The notes under the pieces: generated by a model | What the model was told of the DNA's origin: nothing | The model's database searches: none | What the model saw: the letters and a program-made list of their open reading frames with translations, nothing else | Shown: piece by piece, positions 1 through 8,049 of the stretch | Numbering within the stretch: the stretch's first letter is position 1 | Layout: each line of letters opens with the position of its first letter | Assembly: GCA_947167235.1 (NCBI GenBank) | Contig: CAMVHF010000006.1 | Location: forward strand, 1-43,877 | Direction of reading: 5' to 3' | Length of the DNA stretch: 43,877 bases | Source: an uncultured Alphaproteobacteria bacterium | GTDB taxonomy: Bacteria > Pseudomonadota > Alphaproteobacteria > RF32 > CAG-239 | Made by a program: the position numbers and the translations under genes

Positions 1-3000
1 AATGGTCAAGAATACAATCTTTATGACTTACCGGATGGATTCGTAATAGAAGGTGATCTAATTTTATTTGAACAAGATTTAATTGAATTGCCGGATTTAT
101 CCAAAATTACTGTGAAAGGAAGTTTTTCTTGTAGTTTTAATCTTCTCACTTCGCTAAAAGGATGTCCGCAAAAAATTGAAGGCGATTTTATTTGTCAAGG
201 AAACCATTTAACCTCTTTAGAGGGCGGTCCGCAAGAAGTTGGCGGGAATTTTGATTGTAGTTTAAATAAATTATCCTCCTTACAAGGATGTTCACAAAAA
301 ATCGGTGGAGATTTTATCTGTTGGGCAAATGAATTAATTTCTTTAGAAGGTATGCCTAAAGAAATAAAAGGTGTTTTTGACTGTAGCCAAAATAATTTAG
401 CTTCTTTGCGAGGCTGTCCACAAAAAATCGGCGGAAGTTTTATCTGCAAAGAGAATATATTAATCTCTCTATATCGCTGTCCACTGGAAGTTGGAGGAGA
501 CTTTAATTGTAATCATAATCAGCTTACTTCGCTATGGGGAATACCACAAAAAATTGGTGGCAGTATTTATTGTAATTACAATGAACTTACTTCTTTAGAA
601 GATTGTCCGCAATCTGTTAACGGAAATTTTGACTGTAGCAATAATCATCTAATTTCTTTAGCGGGTGGACCGCAAGAAGTTAAAGGTAACTTCTATTGTT
701 ATAAAAATAGCCTTACTACATTAAAAAATGCTCCACGAACAGTTACCGGAGATTTTTGGTGTGGATATAATCAATTAACAACATTGGAAGAAGCACCCAA
801 AATAATATATGGAGATTTTGAATGCGGTGAGAATCGCCTCACATCTTTAGCAGGGAGCCCTCAGGAAATTTCCGGAAACTTTTGGTGCGATAATAATAAA
901 TTGACTTCCCTCCGAGGCAGACCAAAAAAGATTGGTAAAAAATTTGTATATAACATTCATAATGAAGAAATTTCGGTAAATTCAGAGCAGAAATACAACG
1001 AAAATTCAGAGCAAAATTACAACGAGAGTTCAGAGCAGAAATACAACGAAAACTCAGAGCAAAATTACAACGAGAGTTCAGAGCAGAAATACAACGAAAA
1101 CTCAGAGCAAAATTACAATGAAAGTTCAGTTTCTGATACTCCATATATGTCATTTATGCAAAATAATACGGAATATAATTTATATAGTCTGCCAGATGAT
1201 TTCATAATTGAAGGTGATCTAATATTAGAAAAATGTAATTTAACAGAGCTGCCCGATATGTCCAAGATCGTGGTCAAGGGTAACTTTAATTGCAGCTTAA
1301 ATAAGATTACTTCATTAAAAGGTTGTCCGCAACATATTGGTGGAAATTTTCAATGTTGTGGAAATCGGTTAACATCATTAAAAGATGGGCCAATTGAGGT
1401 TGGTGGTGATTTTAATTGTTCAATGAATCAATTGACCTCACTAAAGGGTTGTCCGCAGCACATTGAAGGAAATTTTCAATGTTGGGCAAATCAGCTTACT
1501 TCGTTAGAAGGTGCACCTCAAAGAGTTGAGGGAAGCTTTAATTGCAGGAATAATGCATTAGCCACACTTAAAGGAGCGCCTCAAATTGTAAGCGGCTATT
1601 TTGATTGTAATAACAATCCGCTTACATCTTTAGAGTTTCAGCCGCAAAAAATAGGAGGAGAGCTCTATAGCGGTATCAAGGAGCACAAAGCAACAAATTT
1701 TGATAATCCTTCAAAATATTTGGCATTTGAGCAGAACGGTAAAGAATATAATCTTTATGATTTACCGGATGGATTCGTTGTGGAAGGCAATTTGGTTTTA
1801 AGCAATAAGGAATTAAGCGAACTGCCGGATTTATCTAAGGTTGTTGTCAGAGGCAATTTTTCTTGCAGCAACAACGAGCTAACTTCGTTAAAAGGGTGCC
1901 CGCAAAAGGTCGGCGGAGATTTTGATTGCAGTAAAAATCGGCTCACTTCTTTAGTGGATTGTCCGAAAGAAGTTGGCGGTAATTTTGATTGTTGGGAGAA
2001 TCAACTGATTTCGTTAGAGGGCTGCCCGCAAGAAGTTGGTGGTTATTTTGTGTGTGCCAGAAATAAATTGACTTCACTCAAAGGAGCTCCGCAAAAGGTT
2101 GGAAGCTATTTTGATTGTTTTGAGAATCAGCTGACTTCGTTAGAGGGTGGTCCGCAAGAAGTTGGCGGTAATTTTGATTGTACACAAAATCAACTTACTT
2201 CTCTAGTTGGTCAACCGCAAAAAGTAGGCGGAATCTTCGTCAGCGATTTTGACCTAGAGGACGATGAAGATTGGGCTGATGATGATGGTGATCTTACACC
2301 GGAACAAACTGCTGAATTAAAAAAATATCCGTATTTAAAATATGCCATTGAAAATTATGACGGATGGGACGGATTTTTAGCCACCGAAATGACCGATCTC
2401 GGGTTATGGTTCAGAACTCAATGTGAAGATAATGACTTGGATCCGGTAGAAGCATTCGGCTGGAAATATGATAGAAATTTTGATTATGACGAATATCATG
2501 AAGATGAAGATGCACATCCTCAATGGGATAATACCAGCGAATATGCTTATAATTTCATGAATTCGGGCAGTAATTCCAGATGGACGGTTGTTGAAGAATA
2601 CATTGATAGTGAGAGTATTAAAAAGATTGCCGATATTGCGCTTAAAATTGCCAGAGAATACGGTGATGTTGATATGGACGATGATGATGACGACGACAGC
2701 GCGGAAAATCCGGAAGAATCCATGAATATTGAACCGATTTTCGGACCTGGCGATTTTGATTTGGATAATGAGGAAGAAGATAACGAGGATGATGATTCCT
2801 TAAAATTCTTGCCTTACGAACAAGACGGCGAAATGTACAACCTGTATGATTTGCCGGAAGGATTCGTTGTAGAAGGCGATTTGGATATAAGCGGCAAAGA
2901 ACTGACCGAGTTGCCGGATTTATCTAAGGTAATTGTTAATGGCAGTTTTGACTGCAGTGAGAATCAGCTGACCACCCTTGAAGGTTGTCCGCAAGAAGTC

Positions 3001-4068
3001 GGCGGATACTTTTATTGTTATGAAAATCAACTGACTTCACTCAAAGGATGCCCACAGAAAGTAGGTAAGAGTTTTTCTTGTCATAAAAATCAACTGACTT
3101 CACTCAAAGGATGCCCACAAGAAGTCGGTGGAGGTTTTCAATGTTGGGAAAATCAACTTACCTCATTGGAAGGATGTCCGCGTGAAATCGGTGGGGATTT
3201 CGGATGCGACACCAATCAGCTGACTTCACTTAAAGGCTGTCCGCAAAAAGTCGGCGGTGATTTTGGTTGCAGTGAAAATCAACTGACTTCACTTAAAGGT
3301 TGTCCGCAAGAGGTCGGAGGAGATTTTTATTGTGGTCAGAATCAGCTCACCTCTTTAGAAGGTTGCCCTCGTGAAATCAAAGGAAATTTCGGTTGCAGCG
3401 AAAATAATTTTATTTCACTCAAAGGTTGCCCGAGAGAAATCGGGGGAGATTTTGTTTGCAAGAATAGCCCTCTTGCTTCATTAGACGGTTGTGCACAAAA
3501 AATTGATGGAAATGTTGACTTATCTTTTAATAAACTCACTTCCTTAAAAGGTGCTCCGAAAAAAATAGGCGGGACTTTTGCATGCCCTGCAAATCTTTTA
3601 ACTTCGTTAGATGGGTGCCCGCAAGAAATCGGCGGCATATTTATTTGCACACAAAATAAATTAACCTCACTTAAAGGTGGACCGCAAATAGTTGGAGGAG
3701 ATTACGGTTGTAATAAAAATCAACTGACTTCGTTAGAAGGCGCTCCGAAAGAAGTGAACGGGATTTTTACGTGTCATGATAATCAGTTGACTTCGCTCAA
3801 AGGCGCACCGCAAAAAGTAAGTGGAAATTTTGATTGCAGCAATAATAACTTGACCTCTCTTAAAGGATGTCCGCAAGAGGTTAGCGGAGATTTTGATTGT
3901 AGCTGTAATCAATTGACTACCTTTGAATATGCTCTGCAAGAAGTCGGTGGTGATTTTATTTGTGCATATAATCCGCTGATATCCTTAAAAGGTTACCCTC
4001 ATTTTGGAGGAGGTTTTAGATGCGATCAAGAAACATTGGATGCTATTAAGAGAAGAAATAAGCATTAA
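1..4068 (+). CDS. Giant Cys/Asn-rich LRR-like repeat protein, 5'-truncated by window edge
   Basis: The frame is open from base 1 (NGQEYNLYDLPDGFVIEGDLIL...), so the listed TTG at 88 is not the real start. About 43 units (by eye) of ~21 aa: G-x-F-x-C-x-x-N-x-L-T-S-L-x-G-x-P-q-x-V-G. Stop TAA at 4066-4068. Confidence 0.9.
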   Translation, partial: NGQEYNLYDLPDGFVIEGDLILFEQDLIELPDLSKITVKGSFSCSFNLLTSLKGCPQKIEGDFICQGNHLTSLEGGPQEVGGNFDCSLNKLSSLQGCSQKIGGDFICWANELISLEGMPKEIKGVFDCSQNNLASLRGCPQKIGGSFICKENILISLYRCPLEVGGDFNCNHNQLTSLWGIPQKIGGSIYCNYNELTSLEDCPQSVNGNFDCSNNHLISLAGGPQEVKGNFYCYKNSLTTLKNAPRTVTGDFWCGYNQLTTLEEAPKIIYGDFECGENRLTSLAGSPQEISGNFWCDNNKLTSLRGRPKKIGKKFVYNIHNEEISVNSEQKYNENSEQNYNESSEQKYNENSEQNYNESSEQKYNENSEQNYNESSVSDTPYMSFMQNNTEYNLYSLPDDFIIEGDLILEKCNLTELPDMSKIVVKGNFNCSLNKITSLKGCPQHIGGNFQCCGNRLTSLKDGPIEVGGDFNCSMNQLTSLKGCPQHIEGNFQCWANQLTSLEGAPQRVEGSFNCRNNALATLKGAPQIVSGYFDCNNNPLTSLEFQPQKIGGELYSGIKEHKATNFDNPSKYLAFEQNGKEYNLYDLPDGFVVEGNLVLSNKELSELPDLSKVVVRGNFSCSNNELTSLKGCPQKVGGDFDCSKNRLTSLVDCPKEVGGNFDCWENQLISLEGCPQEVGGYFVCARNKLTSLKGAPQKVGSYFDCFENQLTSLEGGPQEVGGNFDCTQNQLTSLVGQPQKVGGIFVSDFDLEDDEDWADDDGDLTPEQTAELKKYPYLKYAIENYDGWDGFLATEMTDLGLWFRTQCEDNDLDPVEAFGWKYDRNFDYDEYHEDEDAHPQWDNTSEYAYNFMNSGSNSRWTVVEEYIDSESIKKIADIALKIAREYGDVDMDDDDDDDSAENPEESMNIEPIFGPGDFDLDNEEEDNEDDDSLKFLPYEQDGEMYNLYDLPEGFVVEGDLDISGKELTELPDLSKVIVNGSFDCSENQLTTLEGCPQEVGGYFYCYENQLTSLKGCPQKVGKSFSCHKNQLTSLKGCPQEVGGGFQCWENQLTSLEGCPREIGGDFGCDTNQLTSLKGCPQKVGGDFGCSENQLTSLKGCPQEVGGDFYCGQNQLTSLEGCPREIKGNFGCSENNFISLKGCPREIGGDFVCKNSPLASLDGCAQKIDGNVDLSFNKLTSLKGAPKKIGGTFACPANLLTSLDGCPQEIGGIFICTQNKLTSLKGGPQIVGGDYGCNKNQLTSLEGAPKEVNGIFTCHDNQLTSLKGAPQKVSGNFDCSNNNLTSLKGCPQEVSGDFDCSCNQLTTFEYALQEVGGDFICAYNPLISLKGYPHFGGGFRCDQETLDAIKRRNKH
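982..1125 (+). repeat. Three in-frame tandem copies of a 48-nt unit (SEQKYNENSEQNYNES)
   Basis: Units at 982-1029, 1030-1077 and 1078-1125 are near-identical at nucleotide level. Confidence 0.95.
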
Positions 4069-4080
4069 TAAGGACAAACA

Positions 4081-4109
4081 CGGGCTTGAAGGCAAACAGG
4101 TCAAGCCCG
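4081..4109. promoter_or_regulatory. Inverted repeat (9-bp stem) between giant LRR gene and small ORF
   Basis: cgggcttga (4081-4089) / tcaagcccg (4101-4109), 11-nt loop, no following T-tract. Confidence 0.5.
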
Positions 4110-4145
4110 CAGAACTTTAACAAAACAAAACGAAAGGAAAATAAA

Positions 4146-4364
4146 ATGACAAAAGTAACCGAAAAAGAAAGACAAACCGAAAATGAGCAAATTTTGCAAA
4201 ATTTACGCGAAATTAAGAGTATCGTAGAAAAAAAGTGCAAGCGTTGCGATTCTATGGTAGGATGCTTAGGGTGTACCTTTAGTCAAGGCGAGCTTATGCA
4301 CGATGTTGACCACGGTATTGAGCTAATGGAAAGACTATGCGGTGTTAGCAAAGAGGATGAGTAA
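4146..4364 (+). CDS. Small Cys-containing hypothetical protein
   Basis: ATG at 4146 preceded by gaaaggaaaataaa, preferred over the listed TTG at 4086. Protein MTKVTEKERQTENEQ...KKCKRCDSMVGCLGC... Confidence 0.65.
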   Translation: MTKVTEKERQTENEQILQNLREIKSIVEKKCKRCDSMVGCLGCTFSQGELMHDVDHGIELMERLCGVSKEDE

Positions 4365-4410
4365 CCATACTTTATGCAGGTTATGAAATGGGGAATTTTG
4401 AGGGTTTGTT

Positions 4411-4983
4411 ATGAAAAATTTGAAAAAAATACTCACCGATTTGATTAAACATACACCCGAATTTAGAATTATTGCCCCGACGCGGCTGCAATCGGTAATT
4501 CTCCAAGCAATAAAAGATAATGATGCCGAAACAATAAAATCATATTTAAGGAGCTACTCCTTTACTTCTTTATTCAATTTTGCTTGCGCTAAATGCCAAA
4601 ATGCCGAAATTTTGCAAATGATGATTGATGACGGGGCGGATGTCAATCAACAGGATAGATATGGCAAAACGCCGTTACATATTATGATTAAACAGCAAAA
4701 ATTTGCTATCGGCATAGCTCTGCTGCTCAAAAACGGAGCAAATGCCGATTTGCAAGATAACAAAGGCAATACTCCTTTGATGTGCCTGCTGAATGATAAA
4801 CTTATTGATGAGCGTGCAGATGAATTTGCAATATTACTGAAAGCAACCGATGTAACAATTCAAAATAAAAAAGGATTGAACGCGTTGTTTTATGCCGAAA
4901 ATAATTATCAATTACGCAACCAATCTTTATTAGCCGAATTGCAAGAGCAATATAATCAACAGATTCGGTCAAGAGCGCCATAA
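4411..4983 (+). CDS. Ankyrin-repeat protein
   Basis: Ankyrin signatures: MIDDGADVNQQDRYGKTPLHIMIKQ, LLLKNGANADLQDNKGNTPLMCLLN. Confidence 0.85.
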   Translation: MKNLKKILTDLIKHTPEFRIIAPTRLQSVILQAIKDNDAETIKSYLRSYSFTSLFNFACAKCQNAEILQMMIDDGADVNQQDRYGKTPLHIMIKQQKFAIGIALLLKNGANADLQDNKGNTPLMCLLNDKLIDERADEFAILLKATDVTIQNKKGLNALFYAENNYQLRNQSLLAELQEQYNQQIRSRAP

Positions 4984-4999
4984 TTTCAGGAAATTTACG

Positions 5000-5518
5000 A
5001 TGAACAAAAAATATTCGGTAATTCGGATGATAATATGGGATTTTGACGGGGTGTTGGCGCCAACCGATGATGATTGGGCGGCAAAAGGATATCCGCTGAC
5101 AGACGGTGTGCGCGATATTTTAGCATTGCCGAATATAAGACATTGTGTTGCTACCAACGGTTCGTTGGAACAAACGCTGGAAAAAATCAAACTTTGCGGT
5201 TTGAGCGATATCTTTAATGTGCAAAATATTTTTACCATAGATATGGCAAGATCAGGTAAAGGTTCGCCGGATATATTTTTGCTCGCTATGGATAAAATGA
5301 ACGAAAAACCGGAAAATACTGCGGTTATAGACAATTCTTATACGGCAATGAAAGGAGCTATGAAAGCCGGATGCTTACCGATATCCTTTCTGGGCCGAAA
5401 GCGATATGATAATTCCGAATGGCCGAAGCGGTTGCAAAATATCGGAGTTAAGCACATCTTTTTTTCTATGGAAGGCATAAAACAATTGCTTGAAATTAGA
5501 GATGGAAACAGCGTTTAA
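5000..5518 (+). CDS. HAD-superfamily hydrolase
   Basis: IIWDFDGVLAPTDDD motif I, CVATNGS motif II, KGSPDIFLLAMDK and AVIDNS late motifs. Confidence 0.85.
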   Translation: MNKKYSVIRMIIWDFDGVLAPTDDDWAAKGYPLTDGVRDILALPNIRHCVATNGSLEQTLEKIKLCGLSDIFNVQNIFTIDMARSGKGSPDIFLLAMDKMNEKPENTAVIDNSYTAMKGAMKAGCLPISFLGRKRYDNSEWPKRLQNIGVKHIFFSMEGIKQLLEIRDGNSV

Positions 5519-5538
5519 TATAAGGGTTAAAATTACTA

Positions 5539-6765
5539 TTACTGTTCTTTGCCTTCTTCAACTTTTTCAAAGTACTCTATGTCTGAAAATTTTATCTGCG
5601 TATCAGTTAAATCTTTTAGCTTGCGGATTGTTTCTGCATTGGGATTATCTTTTTCATAGATTATTTTACCGATATTTTCCTTTGGCAGTGCATAGAATAA
5701 AGATGAAGAAACGCCGGAAACAGATGTTGGCATCAAACCGCCGATAATCAACATTTCAAAAGGCAACTGATTCGGAAAAGTAAATGCCGGAATCAGTCTA
5801 TTAGCCAACATATTGTTACTGCCCTTAATAAATAAAATATCATCAGGTGAATTATGTTGAGCAAACCACTCCTGCAAATCTTCGTTGTTGTATGTCAGAT
5901 AGTGTCCTACAACGAAAAAATGAACTTTTTTATTGGCAATCATCTTCTTATAAAAATCGACATCAAAATTAAAGATATCAAATAATGCTTTTTTCTGCCC
6001 ATGGGTTAGAGTATCGGCTATTTCTTGAAGATTGATATTTTCAACATCGGCACCTTTCATTAATTCTAAAAAATTGCCGAGCATAGGTCGTTTTTTGAAT
6101 TCATCCCAAAAAGTCATACGATAAGTGACAGGATAGTATTTATGCAAGAGATAGGCGTATTTAGATGAAAACTTATCACCGGTTTGAATCATCTGCTCAA
6201 ATTTCTTATCATTGAAATCGTTAGGGGTAATCGCCGGTATATTAACAATTGATGATAAATGATTAGCCAGTCCGTCCTCGTACAGATAGATGTGTTTAAT
6301 TTTTTCTTTGGGAAGTTCTTTTAATAAAGGTATTACAGATGCAATTCCCAGTAAATTTGCATGAATAACAAAATCATTATTTTCTAGATTTTTAAGTTCT
6401 TCTATAAAATTATCGATTTTTCGTTTATCATAATTAGTTAATCTGCGAAAGAATGAAAAATCTAATTTGGTAGCATTATAAGGATCCAAATTCAAATTAG
6501 GAAATCTATTCCAATTCCAACTGATTATTTTAGGCGTATCGGCGGGTCTTTGTATCATATCAAACAGTTGCAGTTCAGTTGGAAAAGTTGCATCGTCGGT
6601 ATATATATGAATAGTTCCTTTAGGATATTCCGGCAGGATTTTGCTTTTTACAAAGTATTGCTTAAGGTCTTCTGTTGAGAGTTTTTTCACCGATGAAAAA
6701 TCACCGATGGAATATAGTAATATGATGATGATACAGCAAACGAATATAACGATTTTTTTAATCAT
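5539..6765 (-). CDS. GT80-family-like sialyltransferase (nonulosonate transferase), N-terminal TM anchor
   Basis: Resembles Pasteurella/Photobacterium GT80 enzymes as recalled: IHIYTDDATFPTELQLFDMI, LYEDG, PFEMLIIGGLMPTSVSGVSSSLFYALPKENIGKIIY. ATG at 6765 has a caggag SD and overlaps the upstream stop (ATGA). N-terminus MIKKIVIFVCCIIIILLYSIG. Confidence 0.75.
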   Translation of the reverse strand: MIKKIVIFVCCIIIILLYSIGDFSSVKKLSTEDLKQYFVKSKILPEYPKGTIHIYTDDATFPTELQLFDMIQRPADTPKIISWNWNRFPNLNLDPYNATKLDFSFFRRLTNYDKRKIDNFIEELKNLENNDFVIHANLLGIASVIPLLKELPKEKIKHIYLYEDGLANHLSSIVNIPAITPNDFNDKKFEQMIQTGDKFSSKYAYLLHKYYPVTYRMTFWDEFKKRPMLGNFLELMKGADVENINLQEIADTLTHGQKKALFDIFNFDVDFYKKMIANKKVHFFVVGHYLTYNNEDLQEWFAQHNSPDDILFIKGSNNMLANRLIPAFTFPNQLPFEMLIIGGLMPTSVSGVSSSLFYALPKENIGKIIYEKDNPNAETIRKLKDLTDTQIKFSDIEYFEKVEEGKEQ

Positions 6766-8027
6766 TTTATATATCTCCTGATAGGTACTGCTGAAATGAG
6801 CACACTGATAAAGCAAATCATTCCGATAATCCAAAATATCTGCCAAGCGGTATTTACATCATTATATACCGATTGTAAAGAGGCCAGTATATATCCGGAA
6901 GAAACGCCGGCAATTGTTGCAAACAGAGCCCTGATAAAGTTTATAACAGCTATATACACGGAAGAATCTTTTTCCGGCACAAAGATAAGTTGAACGTTAT
7001 TTGCTCCCAAATCCAGGATAAATTTGGACAAACCTTGCAATATATGTGCCGCCACCAACAAAACTATAACAGCGAAGGTTTGTTCAAAATATAGGCAATA
7101 AGTTAAGCAGATTAAAGAGAGTATACATCCGCCGATACCGACTATTATTGTAGGGTAGTATCCGAATTGTTTGACTTTGCGTCCGATCCACTTTGTTGAG
7201 ACAATGTATGCAATATTTGATAATATTGTCAATATGATGACTGTCGGCATAGAGAATTTTAAAACGGACAAAATATAAACGGTAATAAAAGGGGTGATAA
7301 AACAAACGGAAAAATTAATCAGTCCCAAGAAGCAACTCATTAAAATAACCGATTTTTTCCTTGATATTATACTTATTTTGTGCCAGAAGGAACTATTTTC
7401 AGTACACGGTAATTGGATGTTGGGTATTTTGGTAAAAGTATATACACTATAAAGACCGGCGATAAATGCCAGAAGAAAAATTATAGAATAGGCGTATATT
7501 TTATATTCGACAATATAATGATCAAAAACATAAAAAAATCCGGCCGTGAACAGGTAAACAATAACGCTGGCAATCATTGTCCAACGTAAGCGTTCGGCAA
7601 AAAAAGGAGCAAAAATACTTTCAGGCAACAAAGATTTCATCCACGGATAAAATACACCGCCGGCAATACTACCGATAAAATTGCTCATAAACAGACACAA
7701 GAGCAGGCATAATACAACCCAAGAACCACCGTTGAACAAAGCTAACAATGCGATAATAAGGTAGAAAAAACGCGCCACAAATGAAAAATTAACAGAGATG
7801 CTACGGGCGGAGAACCCTTTGTTGATTAAAAAAGAAGCTATAAAATATGAAAAAAAACATATATAATCGACATTGCCGATAAGACCGATATGCATGGGAT
7901 CGGCACCCAATAACAGAGCATAAGCAACAACAATAGCACTGCTGGTCATGGTTGTCATTGAAGAAGTCGCAATACCGTTATAAATTATGTATCGGAGAGT
8001 TCTTCTTAAATTACCGAGTACTTGCAT
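6762..8027 (-). CDS. MFS-type permease
   Basis: About 12 hydrophobic segments over 421 aa; operonic between the synthase and GT80-like genes. Confidence 0.75.
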   Translation of the reverse strand: MQVLGNLRRTLRYIIYNGIATSSMTTMTSSAIVVAYALLLGADPMHIGLIGNVDYICFFSYFIASFLINKGFSARSISVNFSFVARFFYLIIALLALFNGGSWVVLCLLLCLFMSNFIGSIAGGVFYPWMKSLLPESIFAPFFAERLRWTMIASVIVYLFTAGFFYVFDHYIVEYKIYAYSIIFLLAFIAGLYSVYTFTKIPNIQLPCTENSSFWHKISIISRKKSVILMSCFLGLINFSVCFITPFITVYILSVLKFSMPTVIILTILSNIAYIVSTKWIGRKVKQFGYYPTIIVGIGGCILSLICLTYCLYFEQTFAVIVLLVAAHILQGLSKFILDLGANNVQLIFVPEKDSSVYIAVINFIRALFATIAGVSSGYILASLQSVYNDVNTAWQIFWIIGMICFISVLISAVPIRRYIK

Positions 8028-8049
8028 ATTTATCAGTCCTTCTTTCTCA

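Noticed and set aside
88-90. TTG at 88 as the start of the giant LRR gene
   Set aside because: The same frame is open to base 1 and encodes the header motif found at the other three blocks, so the gene starts outside the window.
982-1125. Possible CRISPR-like direct repeats
   Set aside because: Units are contiguous with no unique spacers and are in frame with the protein; a coding minisatellite.
195-3939. Minus-strand ORFs opposite the left-edge LRR gene
   Set aside because: Cys/Pro-rich translations simply mirror the repeat; the plus frame is long and periodic, so these are antisense artefacts.
5490-5747. Plus-strand ORF of 85 aa
   Set aside because: Lies antisense to the conserved C-terminus of the GT80-like gene, no SD or family signal.
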